A stretch of DNA of 60,673 bases from Rachicladosporium sp. CCFEE 5018 (Eukaryota > Ascomycota > Dothideomycetes > Cladosporiales > Cladosporiaceae). The notes below the pieces were generated by a model, which saw only the letters and a list, made by a program, of their open reading frames with translations, had not been told where the DNA came from and ran no database searches. Positions 11,877 to 22,482 of this stretch are shown piece by piece; the stretch's first letter is position 1; each line of letters begins with the position of its first letter. A program made the position numbers and the translations under genes. Where the stretch lies: assembly GCA_002077045.2 (NCBI GenBank), contig KZ111160.1:371292-431964 (forward strand), read 5' to 3'.

Positions 11877-13688
11877 ATGTCCAAGGACTTCAGCAAAGAT
11901 CCCTACAACTGGGACAATCTCCAGGGGTGGCGCTCATATCGCACTGCGCGACCTTTTCGAGGGATATACTTCGACATTCGTCGACGATTACCCTACTACT
12001 GGAGCGATATCAAGGATGGCTTCAACTATCGCACATTCGCTGGAACGATCCGCATCTTCTTTGTCAATCTACTCCCAGCGATCGCTTTCGAGCTGGACAT
12101 GGAGCGGAATACGGGAGGCTATTTCGGGATCAACGAGGCGCTGTTCTCGTCCGCATTGGCAGCAGTCGTCTTCAGCACGATGTCTTGTCAACCGCTGACT
12201 GTTGTGGGGATCACTGGACTGATCTCCCTTTTCAATTATACGATCTATCACATTGCTGTGCAACAGGGGATTCGAGAGCTGTATCCACAGCTGATTGCTT
12301 GGGTGTCGATATGGGCAGCGATCACGCATTGGCTTACTGCGATTTTCAATTGGTGTGATTATATGCGGTATATCACGGACTTCTCGAGCAACTCATTCGG
12401 GATGTACGTGAGTATCATCTACATCATCAAGGGTGTAGAAGAGCTTGTCGATCAATTCAACTCCGGCTCCCTCCCAGGAGGCTACTTGAGCATCGTAATC
12501 GCCCTCTCTTACTGGTTCACTGTGCAAGCCCTAGAAGGCGTAGGTGATACAACACTCTTCCGCCCCTGGATCCGCAAATCAATCGCAGACTATGCGTACC
12601 CAATAGCGACAGTCTTCTGGACCGGCTTCTCCCACATCCCCGGCCGCATCAAGAACACTGATCTCCTTCGCGTGCCCCACACACGCGCCTTCTATCCTAC
12701 AGTTGACCGCCCATGGCTCGTAGATTTCTGGAACCTCCCCGCAAAGTGGGTGTTTGTCGCTTTGCCCATGGGGATTCTTCTGACACTGCTCTTCTACTAC
12801 GACCACAATGTCTCTTCCCTCGGCGCGCAAGAGAAGCGCTTCCCACTTAAGAAGCCAGCAGGTTTCCACTGGGACTTCTTCCTCCTCGGCTGCACCTGCT
12901 TCATCGCTGGCATCATCGGCATCCCCCTCCCCAACGGCCTGGTCCCACAAGCGCCAGTGCACACAGACTCTTGCACAGAGTACACAGACCGCCTAGTAAC
13001 CTCCAAAGAGAAAGACGACGACGACGACGACGATAACGCGCAGGAAATCAAACACAACAAAAAAACCATCATCGCCGCCTGGGTAGCCGAGCAGCGCGTC
13101 TCCCATTTCCTCATGGCCCTGATGTTTATCGGCACCATGACCGGTCCCCTACTCGTAGTCCTACACACCATGCCCCGCGCGCTCTTCTCCGGTGTCTTCT
13201 TTGTGGTAGGCTGGCTCGGCATACCAGGCAACGGCATCACGGAGAATATCCTGTACATCCTTTCCGAGACCCGTTTCCGCGATCCGCAAGACCCGCGCCA
13301 ACAGCTCAGTCGCTGGCGCATAGCGTACTACATCCTCTTCCAAATCCTGGGCGTGGGTTTCAGCGTCGCGATCTCGCAAACGATCGGCGCCATCGGCTTT
13401 CCGGTTATTATTGTGGCGTTGATCCCGCTGCGATGGGTCATCATGCCGCGGTTGTTCACGAAAACGGAGTTGCAGGTTCTGGATGCGCCGACTGCGGACT
13501 CGCATGTTGTGTTGGCGAGTATGGGCGGGAAGCCAGAAATGCCTGAGATTACGAGGGAGAGGAGGGTGAGGGGAGGGGACGTGGAGAGTGGGGAGAGCTC
13601 GGGGGTGGGTAGTGGGGTTATGCGTGAGGGGATGAGGTCGAGGGATGGAGGGGAGGAGAAGGAGGATGAGGAGGAGGGGAAGTCGTGA
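11877..13688 (+). CDS. BOR1: Bor1-type borate/bicarbonate (SLC4) anion transporter (copy A)
   Basis: A single exon of 603 residues runs from the ATG at 11877 (MSKDFSKDPYNWDN). It has the SLC4 fold with about a dozen membrane segments, including GINEALFSSALAAVVFSTMS followed by QPLTVVGITGLISLFNYTIY near the N-terminus. The hydrophilic C-terminus is acidic. Fungal Bor1 exports borate across the plasma membrane. Yeast Bor1 is of similar length. The frame stays open upstream to 11637 with another ATG at 11673, but residues before 11877 do not look like the family start. A run of seven Asp codons after SKEK varies between copies and leaves copy B one residue shorter. About ten other changes are seen, mostly in termini and loops. 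Confidence 0.9.
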   Translation: MSKDFSKDPYNWDNLQGWRSYRTARPFRGIYFDIRRRLPYYWSDIKDGFNYRTFAGTIRIFFVNLLPAIAFELDMERNTGGYFGINEALFSSALAAVVFSTMSCQPLTVVGITGLISLFNYTIYHIAVQQGIRELYPQLIAWVSIWAAITHWLTAIFNWCDYMRYITDFSSNSFGMYVSIIYIIKGVEELVDQFNSGSLPGGYLSIVIALSYWFTVQALEGVGDTTLFRPWIRKSIADYAYPIATVFWTGFSHIPGRIKNTDLLRVPHTRAFYPTVDRPWLVDFWNLPAKWVFVALPMGILLTLLFYYDHNVSSLGAQEKRFPLKKPAGFHWDFFLLGCTCFIAGIIGIPLPNGLVPQAPVHTDSCTEYTDRLVTSKEKDDDDDDDNAQEIKHNKKTIIAAWVAEQRVSHFLMALMFIGTMTGPLLVVLHTMPRALFSGVFFVVGWLGIPGNGITENILYILSETRFRDPQDPRQQLSRWRIAYYILFQILGVGFSVAISQTIGAIGFPVIIVALIPLRWVIMPRLFTKTELQVLDAPTADSHVVLASMGGKPEMPEITRERRVRGGDVESGESSGVGSGVMREGMRSRDGGEEKEDEEEGKS

Positions 13689-13745
13689 GTAGACTGCGAG
13701 GGTAGTTTGCATATAGACTGCATAAGCTTGTCAAGTAATCATCCA

Positions 13746-14756
13746 TTACGAGATGGCCATGTCCTCGACCACAGGGGTATCCCTACCCAGTCCCAGGAAC
13801 CCAAAGCTTGAGCCTGGTACTTGGTACGTGTTCAGTGTCCGCTGCGCAGTGAAGACGTCGCCGCGGTCAAACATATCAACCAATACCACGTTCGGTCTTC
13901 TCCCATACACCTTCTCGCATAAGTTAGCCTGTGCCCCAATACTACCCTTCCCTGTCGCAGCATTGGTCTTGACATCCGCAGCATTGTCCGGCACCAGCAC
14001 TGACGTCCAGAGTGGAATCTTGTCGAGAAAATGATTGACGATGTACATCTTGCCTTCGGGCGACGAGCCAGCCGGGCGATCGAGGGTGCACTGCTTGAAG
14101 GATGGGTCGGTCGTGTCGTATGGAGTTTCGAAGAAATAGTCGAACTCGGGCAGGATGTAAGGAACCTTGGTCGTGTCGGCTTTGCTGTCGACAAAGACGA
14201 TGAGACGTTTGTTGGATTGGATGAGGGCCCTAAGGGTGGGCCAATCGCTGATCGCCAGTGTCTTGGGAGATGTGGCAGGCACAAAAGCGTAGTCCCGCAT
14301 GCGATTTCTGCCGAACACTGCGTCGAATGCCGATGGGTCGAGGTTGTCACCATTGACGAGCAGCAGGGTGACCACATCGTTTGAATTGATCTCCAGCCAT
14401 GTCTTCACTTCGCGCAAATATCTTGCCAGTGACCCGGCATCCAGCTCCGTGCACGATGTATGGCACATACTGAGTGTACCCGCTGCGTTCTTGTGCGTCT
14501 GAGCTTGAAGGAAGCGGATGCCGGCGTCGAGCTGTTGCGTGACGGTCTTCTATTGAATCACCCGAGGGTCGTAAATGCTGCCGACGAATGCTGAGTCGTG
14601 TGTGCCGATCAGTGAGATGTTGCTGTATTTCCGGCTGCAATAGTCGGGCCAGCCGTTGCATGGGACTGTCGACATGTCGGTTGCCATGGTGGTGGCGAGG
14701 AGGACCACAGACGCAAACGCCAAAGACATTACACCTAGTATGCCGCCCATAGCCAT
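13746..14756 (-). pseudogene. PLC-like phosphodiesterase with in-frame stop (copy A)
   Basis: From the ATG at 14756, a single-exon frame begins with a hydrophobic segment (signal peptide or anchor) and reaches the PI-PLC X-type motif IGTHDSAFVG. It is then stopped by TAG at 14550-14552. The same frame continues without other breaks to 13746, through CHTSCTELDAGSL, FVDSKADTTKVPYI and VVLVDMFDRGDV. Copy B has GAA (Glu) in place of the stop codon, so this is a nonsense change and not an intron. Such fungal proteins resemble PI-specific phospholipase C catalytic domains but usually lack a proven substrate. Without readthrough only 68 residues would be made. Copy B is broken elsewhere. Confidence 0.8.
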
Positions 14757-15576
14757 AGTATCTCCACTGAAGCAGCTGAGCCTTTAGCTCTACTACTCGT
14801 TAGTCCGACTGGGGAGGACTGACAAGCAGAGGAAGAAGCCGAAGCAGAGGGTAAGCATCCGTTGGGACCGCGCCTTCTCATACAACCAGCGCCATGTCAA
14901 GAGCTCTTGCAGCCATCGCCAGATCCGATCGTGTGGGAGAGTCATTCGAGGAAGCCGCAGTGAGGACGCCAACGCCCCTGATGGGTGATTGTGATCAATC
15001 ACTGCATGACATAACTGTCGAAGGGTTGCCGCGTAACACATGCACGCATGGATGACTTCGTCCACAGCCAGAAGTCCACACCGCGCCACCGAGTACCAAG
15101 GCGCACGCCTAGAGAGCGCCTCAAGCTATCGGCTTTGTTACTGATGTGACACAATGCTGTAGCTACTATGACTGCCTCATCGTGTTGGCTGGCCCTGAAG
15201 GTAGAGTTCGGATCCGGGTAATCTAGGCATCAAGTTGACAAGTCTGCTGTGTTAGAGTGACGAGTTCGTTCCCTGGCGATCCGTCATACTGGACACTCTG
15301 TAATGGCCGGTAAGACAAGTCGTCGCCCTCTTGTGCTGATGTGGTCTTCAGCTCGAGATCGCTCTGCGGCTTGCTCGGGCGGGAAGCTCGTAGTGTGCTG
15401 CTTATCAACATCGAATCCCTGTCTCGATGCAGAGTCCATTGCTTGAAAATGATTGGGCAAAGGACTCCCTTCATCGTGTCCGCAACCGAAAGGCTCCCCT
15501 GTACAGTATCCCAACTGTAGTGTCGGCTCGACTGTAGTGCCATCTCCAGTAGTGTGTAGCACATATGTCCCTCTGA
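14757..15576. other. Intergenic, PLC-like 5' to SUZ 3' (copy A)
   Basis: No supported gene. A minus-strand open frame at 14793-15089 keeps its last 40 or so codons in copy B but not its beginning. A minus-strand frame at 15223-15564 likewise has different starts in the two copies. Both are probably untranslated flanks. Confidence 0.5.
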
Positions 15577-16348
15577 TCAAGTGTCAATGCGCCCGCCCCG
15601 TCCGGTGAACCCGAAGCCACCTCGTCCGTTAGTGTCCGGTCCTCTCGGCTGCCTTGCTGGCTCACCCTCTCGAGGAGACGAAGTAGTCTCCCGCTTCGGT
15701 GCAAGTCTTCTCCCCATGTCTTCCGGATCGAACAAGCCGCTGCCACTCGGTGTCGATCGTGCGGGCGATTGCCCTGCAGAAGTCGGCCTACTGTTCAGAT
15801 TGCTGTTCGAAGCCTTCACATGCGATTTCCTCGTGTCCCGGCCCTGCGAGCTTTCCCTCGATGCTGGTCCACTCGCCGCTTCAGTGCCCATGATCCTCTC
15901 CCTCGCCTCAGCATACTTGCGCACTTTCTCCTCACGATCAGCGACTGCTTTACGCTTGCGTTCCTCGAGTGCGACTTCGGCCTTTCTGCGCTTCTCGCCT
16001 TCGCTGTCTTCATCCTCCTGGGCGGCTGTGGCAGGCTTACGGGTAAGCACGACTCTCTGAACCACTGGTTCTTGCTTCAATGGCACAGCACCCTGTGCCT
16101 CGAGCCACAGGTGTCGGGCGGGGTTCTCAGCCGAGTCCCAGAGCTGCTTCTGGAGTTCCTGGTGCTGCACGCGCTTTTGCGCCTTTGTGAGTTTCTTCGC
16201 GGGTTCTGGTGCAGCATTGGAGATCTCTGGCTTCTGTGGTGATCGTCAGTATATAGCGTCAGATGATCCTCGGGGATGCGAGACGGACGTCTGCCAAATT
16301 CTCCCAGTCATCATCCCATGCGTCTGGGAGTCCACCTTTCGTGCTCAT
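15577..16348 (-). CDS. SUZ-domain RNA-binding protein (copy A)
   Basis: Exons 16289-16348 and 15577-16233 (55-base intron) encode 238 residues. The start MSTKGGLPDAWDDDWENLAD opens many fungal SUZ proteins. The centre is a charged helical stretch ending in KVRKYAEARERIMG, the SUZ motif thought to bind RNA. The C-terminus FDPEDMGRR...RQPRGPDTNGRGGFGF matches the SUZ-C motif. Much of the rest is Ser/Arg-rich and probably disordered. A role in mRNA handling is likely from family knowledge, but the precise role is unknown. Copy B keeps the exon structure and length. Confidence 0.8.
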
Positions 16349-16671
16349 GCCGCAATGTCCGTCGAGTCGCTTTTGCCGAGCCGGAGTGAGGGTCGTGCAG
16401 TACGATCAAGGTCTCTGGATGTAAGATTTAGACCTTTGTATATGACTTCAAGGCATCACTTGCGTGAACACTTCAACACGCAATATCATTGCAACAGTGA
16501 ATGATTTCGAGGAGTGACGGCGGCTCATTCCCCGCTATCCCCGCTGCAAGAACCCCATCTCCGAATGCTTATCGTCGATAAGGCATAGTGCCAAGAGATC
16601 GACCTGCATGTCCAAAGAAGTGACGATAGGAAGTGAGCGACACATGCAACCAGAAGTGCATCTAGGCAGCC
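16349..16671. promoter_or_regulatory. Divergent promoter region, SUZ gene / small conserved protein (copy A)
   Basis: A 323-base region lies between the two divergent start codons. No clear core promoter motif was seen. Confidence 0.35.
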
Positions 16672-17198
16672 ATGTCAGGTGAGAGCCAGCCGAAATCGCC
16701 CAGATTAGATTTCCCACCAGCTAAGATCAACCTCACAGACCAATCCAACCCCTCCCCCGCCTCCATCACCACCCCTCCACCCCCCGACATTCTCAGCCCC
16801 CCGGACTCTCAACACACCGCCATGCCCCCTGCAACCGCAATCTCCAATTCCAACGGCAAACGCCCTCACACCAATATCTCCAACGGCGACGATACAGCTT
16901 CCGCCCCTCCTCCACCTCGCCCGAACGCCGACTTTGCGGTCAAGACGCATGCTGCGAGTGGGTATCGCTGGGATCGGGTGGAGGATGAGCCGGGCTATGG
17001 CTGGAAGAGCAAGAAGGCGCAGGATGAGATGGCGAGGGCGTGGGAAGGGTTGGTGCATAAGGAGTGTAGGATTGGAGGTGAGTGAATGAAAATTATGGGG
17101 GAGTGGGGCAGATTGGGGCTAATGGGTAAGCAGCGAAGTATGGGGATCCGATTGAGGTTGCCGAGAAGGAGAGTGCGATGATGCAGGGTGGAAAGTGA
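16672..17198 (+). CDS. Conserved hypothetical protein, disordered N-terminus (copy A)
   Basis: Exons 16672-17077 and 17134-17198 give 156 residues. The N-terminal 60 residues are Pro/Ser/Thr-rich and look disordered. The C-terminal half is compact and conserved between the copies: NADFAVKTHAASGYRWDR, EPGYGWKSKKAQDEMARAWE, and AKYGDPIE across the intron. I do not recognise the family. In copy B the first 50 codons are out of frame, so the real start may be the internal ATG (16822, MPPATAIS) in both copies. It lies head to head with the SUZ gene. Confidence 0.65.
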
Positions 17199-17361
17199 GC
17201 TTGAGGGAACCAGACGAGTATTTGCAGCGTTCGAAGCATGAGATGGTGTTGAAAATAGGCATGGCATTGGCGTTAAGATGGTGTCTTGTTGCGCGTCGTA
17301 TTAGACGGGCGGCAATACTGAGCGATTGCTTTTGTCGTATGGACTTGGCATACCGACATAG

Positions 17362-18147
17362 CTACATGAAGTCGTCCAAGAAATCCTCATCCCGATCCTG
17401 ATTGCTATTCGCCATCACGTTCTCATCCGTATGAATCTCATCATACATATGCTCCTTCTGATACTTCAACTTCTGCCTCTCCTCCGCAATCTTAGCATCC
17501 TCTTTCTTCTATCACACACCAAAACGTCAGCACATCCCCAACCCATCGCCCAACCCTCGCACGACATACCTGTTCCTGCGCCTTCATCCTCTCCTCCCTC
17601 CTCAACCCCCGCTCCCTCTCCATCTTCTCCTCCCTCAAATCCGGAAACCTCTCAACCTTTGTCCGATTCAACCGATTCACAATAACATTCTCCCGTTTCT
17701 CCACATACACCCTCCTCACCAACTTGTTGTCCTTGAACCCCACTTGCCCGACAGCCATACTCCCATCTTTCTTCAGATTGCTCCAGGGCGTGTAGATGAT
17801 TGTGACGTTGTCTTTCTTGTTGCCTTCGATGGAGTTGGCTTTTGTGAGCTGCGCGAGGTCTGTGAGGAGGGGCGTGGGGATGGATGTCCAGTCTGTGATT
17901 AGGGTTGAATTGGGGCTGGAGCTTGGAAGGAGGCGAAGGTAGATGTGCGCGGAGGAGAGGTTGTCGGCGTGGAACCAGATGTCTTCGGGCCAGCCGTGGG
18001 CGATTAGGGTTTCATCTCTCGGTAGAGGTTAGCTGAGTGTTTGCTGAGAGGGAAGATATGGGGGGTGGCATTACTTTCGACTTTGTCTTTGCCGACGTAG
18101 ATGTTGGCTGGTGGGTCTACGGCTGTGGAGGTGAAGTAGAGCACCAT
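17362..18147 (-). CDS. CCDC25 homologue, NFACT-R (DUF814) domain protein (copy A)
   Basis: Exons 18075-18147, 17570-18015 and 17362-17508 join in phase to 221 residues. The sequence follows human CCDC25 closely. It starts MVLYFTSTAVDPPANIYVGK and has HGWPEDIWFHADNLSSAHIY directly after intron 1, then KANSIEGNKKDNVTIIYTPW and RTKVERFPDLREEK. It continues into a charged coiled coil and an acidic end with the SNQD signature (SNQDRDEDFLDDFM). The N-terminal NFACT-R domain is found in proteins linked to ribosome quality control. CCDC25 in animals has been described as a DNA sensor, and the fungal role is unknown. Copy B is seven residues shorter because of an indel in the middle exon. Confidence 0.88.
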
Positions 18148-18376
18148 GACTGCGTCGAGGAGTGGGACGGAGCGAAAGTGGTGGACGGTGTAGAGGAAGT
18201 GTGTGGAGTTAGTTTGGGTGGTGGGATAGATATGTGAGTGTCAAGTAAAATGCCACGACCGCGTTCCCGCACCGATGGTCGACACCCCCCCAAAGTACAG
18301 CATTAAGATTGCCAGTCCTTAAGTACTCCCTTCACTGTGCATTGTGACGAATTGGAGACGCAGGGGATTGGCTAGA

Positions 18377-20209
18377 ATGAACCACACCTTCTTGTCAGTC
18401 GCATGTAGGGCACAGAGCACTGTCGCCCATTCGACAAGGAAGCCTCTCTTGCAACTATTTAATGGCTTTCGTCGATACAACTCCGCTTTGTCAAGCGAGA
18501 CCACAGCGAATGCACCAGGACCGACTAGCGATGTGCTACGGCGAGGCTTCAGCACTACCTCTCCATTATCAGCTCGCCTTAAAGCCAAACTACCACCCAA
18601 AGCTGTCCAGACGAAGTCCAAGATACTGGGCGACTCTAAGCTCCAGCCCGCCCCGACAGTAGTGTCATATGCAGAGGGAGTGATTGGCGACGAGGATCCT
18701 GCAAGTCCGTCATGGCGAGACTACGATCCAGAGGGCGGTATGCCTTTGCCCAACGGCGAAGTCGCCCAACCGCAGATCAATGGCATTTTCGGCAGCGAAG
18801 ACCTGGATGCTGATACGGGCAACTACGTACTGAGTGTCATGCAATGGCGGAGAATGTCCGGTGCACTGATCGATGTTGGTCTGGCGTTCCCATCTGAGCG
18901 TGAGATTACCCGAGCACAAGCACTGAGAGGACTGGAGTACGTGAGGACGCTGAACCCTGGCTTTGATGAGCAAGCTGCAGGCGCACATTACGCGGAGGAG
19001 GAAGCAGAGAAGCTGCGGGAGACGCTGAGGGCGCGGGCAGTGAAGCTGGGACTGTACAAGAGTAAGGAGGTGGACGTGGTTGAAGATGACTATGTGGATC
19101 CTGTTGAGGAGTCGGATCAGGGGACTGAGTATGGACGGGCGAAGTACGGCGAGAGCAAGCTGATCAAGGAGCGGAAAGCAAATGAGGCGGCTTGGGAGAG
19201 GGAGCAAGTCGAGAAAGAAGTCAAAGCAGTCCAGGCGCAGACTGCTGCTGTGCATGCCATCAGAGGACCATTGGATCTTGCCGGCGGCGTGCAACCTCCG
19301 TCTCCACCCTTGACGAAGTACACCGGCGGCGGTATGATCGGCGCGCCAGTCACAAAGGCCTGGCTTCAACCCGTTGAACGGAAGCCCTGGGTGAAATACT
19401 ATGAGGACCAAGCCCGAATCATCAAAGACAACGTCGTCCCGCAACTCAGCCTCCTCCGACGTCTTGGCCCTTCCTTGATTCTCACTTTGGCAATCCTTGC
19501 AGCCTGCCTCTACGTCTCCAACAACTACACTCCCCCGCCCAAATCAGCTCGCATGTTCCCCGACATCGCCCCCGCAGTAGCCACCCTCGGCGCCCTCACA
19601 GCAGTGACCTTCGCCGTCTTCATCCTAGCCCGCCTCCCACCTCTCTGGCGAACAAGCAGCAAATACTTCACCGTCGTCCCCGCGTATCCCTACGCCGCCT
19701 CTCTCCTAGGCGCGACATGGCGCCACGACACTTTCCGCCACATGGCCTCCAACGTCCTCTCGCTCTGGCTCTTCGGCCTCGCGCTCCACGAAGAAGTCGG
19801 CCGCGGTACTTTCCTCGCTATCTTCCTTGGCTCTGGCGTCGTGGGCGGCTACGCAAGCTTAGTCTTCAACGTGCTAGGTAAACGCTGGATGACTTACATC
19901 TTTGGCTCCTCTGGCGCGGTTCTCGGCGTTGTCGGGGCTTCGTGTGCGATTCGACCGAATGGCACGATTAGTCTGATGGGGTATGAGTTACCGCTTGCTG
20001 CTTGGGGATTCTTGGTCTTGTTTAGTGCCGCTGAGGTTTTTGGGCTGCTGAGGATGAGGAAGTCGGGGATTGATCATGCTGGGCATCTTGGGGGGATTGT
20101 TGCGGGCGTTGCGGCGGCTGTGGGGTTGAGAGCGCAGGCGGCGAAGAGGAGGGCGGAAGGGGAGGGGCATGTGATGAGACCGGTGGTGCCGATGGTCGAA
20201 GCCGTGTGA
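18377..20209 (+). CDS. PCP1: Mitochondrial rhomboid protease, Pcp1/PARL type (copy A)
   Basis: A single exon of 610 residues starts at the ATG at 18377 with a basic presequence (MNHTFLSVACRAQSTVAHST). The N-terminal half is charged and soluble. The C-terminal half has at least six membrane segments with the rhomboid motifs: HMASNVLSLWLFG (His in helix 2), GSSGAVLGVVGA (catalytic Ser) and DHAGHLGG (catalytic His). Pcp1/PARL cleaves inner-membrane substrates such as cytochrome c peroxidase and the dynamin Mgm1/OPA1. The soluble half is longer than in yeast Pcp1 but similar to filamentous fungi. It shares a 229-base divergent promoter with the CCDC25 homologue. Confidence 0.88.
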   Translation: MNHTFLSVACRAQSTVAHSTRKPLLQLFNGFRRYNSALSSETTANAPGPTSDVLRRGFSTTSPLSARLKAKLPPKAVQTKSKILGDSKLQPAPTVVSYAEGVIGDEDPASPSWRDYDPEGGMPLPNGEVAQPQINGIFGSEDLDADTGNYVLSVMQWRRMSGALIDVGLAFPSEREITRAQALRGLEYVRTLNPGFDEQAAGAHYAEEEAEKLRETLRARAVKLGLYKSKEVDVVEDDYVDPVEESDQGTEYGRAKYGESKLIKERKANEAAWEREQVEKEVKAVQAQTAAVHAIRGPLDLAGGVQPPSPPLTKYTGGGMIGAPVTKAWLQPVERKPWVKYYEDQARIIKDNVVPQLSLLRRLGPSLILTLAILAACLYVSNNYTPPPKSARMFPDIAPAVATLGALTAVTFAVFILARLPPLWRTSSKYFTVVPAYPYAASLLGATWRHDTFRHMASNVLSLWLFGLALHEEVGRGTFLAIFLGSGVVGGYASLVFNVLGKRWMTYIFGSSGAVLGVVGASCAIRPNGTISLMGYELPLAAWGFLVLFSAAEVFGLLRMRKSGIDHAGHLGGIVAGVAAAVGLRAQAAKRRAEGEGHVMRPVVPMVEAV

Positions 20210-20595
20210 GCGGGTCTCCTGCATCGCCAGATCCGACCGATCATCCCCTCGAGATTGACAGTTTGGCCGCGACGTGCTGTTCTGCTTCGAATCGACATCT
20301 ACGGCCATGACAGTGCGCAAATACTGGATCGTTTGATCGCTCGCATCTACAGATGCTCGGGGCTCTATCTACAACGACTGATATGTATCTCACGATGATA
20401 CTCTATACGTATGGCTTGAAAGACTTGTGCTGGGTGGTGGTGTACCCAGCTTCGCTCCTTCCTCTGGACAGCAAGAATGCAGAGCCTTCTGCTTTGATCA
20501 GACGGGAGCGACCCGCTAGCAGATCAACAAGACAACACAGAGGAACACTTTGACGCGACACTCACCGTCTTTACCCGGCAGAGATCATCGCGAAC
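20210..20595. other. Intergenic, rhomboid 3' to BTB-like 5' (copy A)
   Basis: No gene was seen. The region is well conserved in copy B. Confidence 0.5.
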
Positions 20596-22228
20596 ATGGC
20601 TTCGCCTGTGAAGTCCTCGAACACGGCCGGCGAGGGCCACCACCGCATTATATTCCAAGGCAAACCTGACGGCAGTATACCGCGCCTCACGCATTCGACA
20701 AGGAAGATTATGCCACGCTGCATAGACGAGTGGCTGACGACGCTTGGCGAAGAGGGTGTTGCAGAAACCGACACTTACCTCGTCGTGCGAGATCAGACGC
20801 TTTTCGAGCTTATCCTTCGCGTCGTTCAGTGGGTCAAGCACGGCGCGTACGTACCCTTCCTGCCAGGCACGCACATTGAGCTGCAGGTCAAACTCAGGAG
20901 GCAATGTCGTGGGGTACGAACCACGACGGCATGCCGACGACAAGTCCCACTGGGCAGCCACTGAGACACACAAGTACTTCCTACAGGAGCTTGAGGTCAT
21001 CGAGCTAGCCACAAAGATCGAGTGCCAGGAGCTCCTCGACTACGCCATCTGCAACATCAGGCATCGCTATCCGTTCTACGAGACTCAGATCATAGCAGTG
21101 CTGCGGAAGATGAGGGAAATGCGCACCAGCGCGGAGGAGCCGCTGTTTCGCGACTCGTATCTGGCCGACTTCCTGCAGCGACGCATCATCGAGTACAAAG
21201 CGCAGCTCAGTGTGAACCAGGACTTTCTGAACATGCTCCGCAGCATCATTCCGATCAAAGCTCAGTACGATGCCTGCGTCGTTGTTGCGGATGCTGAGAG
21301 CTTCGCCGCCGCAGCATCGGAGCTGAAGAAGGGTATGACCAAAGAGGTGGAAGTTGAGGCACTGACCGGTCATCTGATGGCGCATGAGCTCTTTGTATTA
21401 GAGACAGCCAACCCACGCTCGCCAGCCACAGACCCGAGACCGCAGCGTCGCCGTATGGATGAGACTGAAGCGCTCGATCATCCGGTCATCAGTACGCCAC
21501 AATCCGCAATCAGGGCTCATCCAAGTCCTATTCGCTACGACAAGCCACGCGCGCCCGCTGACAGGCTTGATTCCAGACAGCCGACAGGAGCAGAGTATGA
21601 CCTTTTTCTCCCCAACGCTCAAAGACCTCACGTACCCACAATTCCGCAGTCAGCCCTCGATCTCGCCATCGCGAACGCAATCATGGACTCGCGCATCATT
21701 GTCTTCTCACGCGACGGGCGTGGCGAACTGCGGCACGATCGCCATGAAGAGCGGCCCGCAGATAGACATGAGCGTGACTTCCGCTACCGTGCTGGCGAGA
21801 TGCTGGAGTTGATTCTGCCCGAGGCGGAAATCGGCGTCCGACAGCGCGACTTTCTGGTACGGAATGCGAGAGGTGAGGTAGGAGCGATTAGTGCGAGGGA
21901 GGAGTATCGTGTGGCGCAGGATGTATTGCGGCAAGGTAGGCACCCTTGAATGACTTGACAGCCTCCAATGTCGGACTGTTGGTACATTCACTGACGATAC
22001 ACTTTAGCCTTCACGAACCAGCGCGAAGTCGGTGATCTGAAGTCGCCGTTCAAGCACACAGGATCTTTCAAGCGGGAGAAATCGGAGGAGCGTGGGAGAG
22101 GAGACCGGCGTGGAAAACGCAGTCGAAGCAGCAGCGGTACTAGTCGTAACGAGACGTATACGCGGGGACCGTGGGTGCCACTCGATCGGGGGGCGAAGCG
22201 GACGAAGCGCGATTACCGTGCGTCGTGA
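20596..22228 (+). pseudogene. BTB-like conserved fungal protein, frameshifted (copy A)
   Basis: Exons would be 20596-21935 and 22008-22228, as in copy B. Compared with copy B, two bases are missing between about 20893 and 20905 just after HIELQVK, so the first frame runs into a stop at 20964. The rest of the protein continues in the next frame from YEPRRHADDKSHW onward. The fold is uncertain. The N-terminal part followed by EVIELATKIECQELLDYA resembles BTB/POZ proteins of fungi. The C-terminal half is low complexity and the last exon is rich in Arg and Ser. It is either a damaged copy or a base-calling indel, since copy B is intact. Confidence 0.6.
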
Positions 22229-22482
22229 TCGCGGTAGACGGGTAATATACATGCGGTGCGAAGCGACTGTGGTGGCACTACAATAGACTGCGCTGTGCCG
22301 CAAAGCTCAGAGCTCTGAGAAGTCGAGACACACGATCTCGATGCTCAAGCCAATCAAACTACCAAATCCCGTACAATGAGACAACGGAGGCGTTCATCAA
22401 TTTATGGTCTATGTGATCTGACTCGCTTTGCGCCGCAGCCCATGGTGTATGACCATGGAATTCTGATGTTAAGTAAACGCGC

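Noticed and set aside
14793..15089. Minus-strand open frame with WRWLQELLTWRWLYEKARSQ conserved at its end in copy B
   Set aside because: The frame beginnings differ between copies and the overall conservation matches the surrounding non-coding DNA.
15223..15564. Minus-strand open frame after the SUZ gene, partly kept in copy B
   Set aside because: Start and N-terminal half differ between copies; best explained as the 3' untranslated region of the SUZ gene, which already has its proper SUZ-C end.
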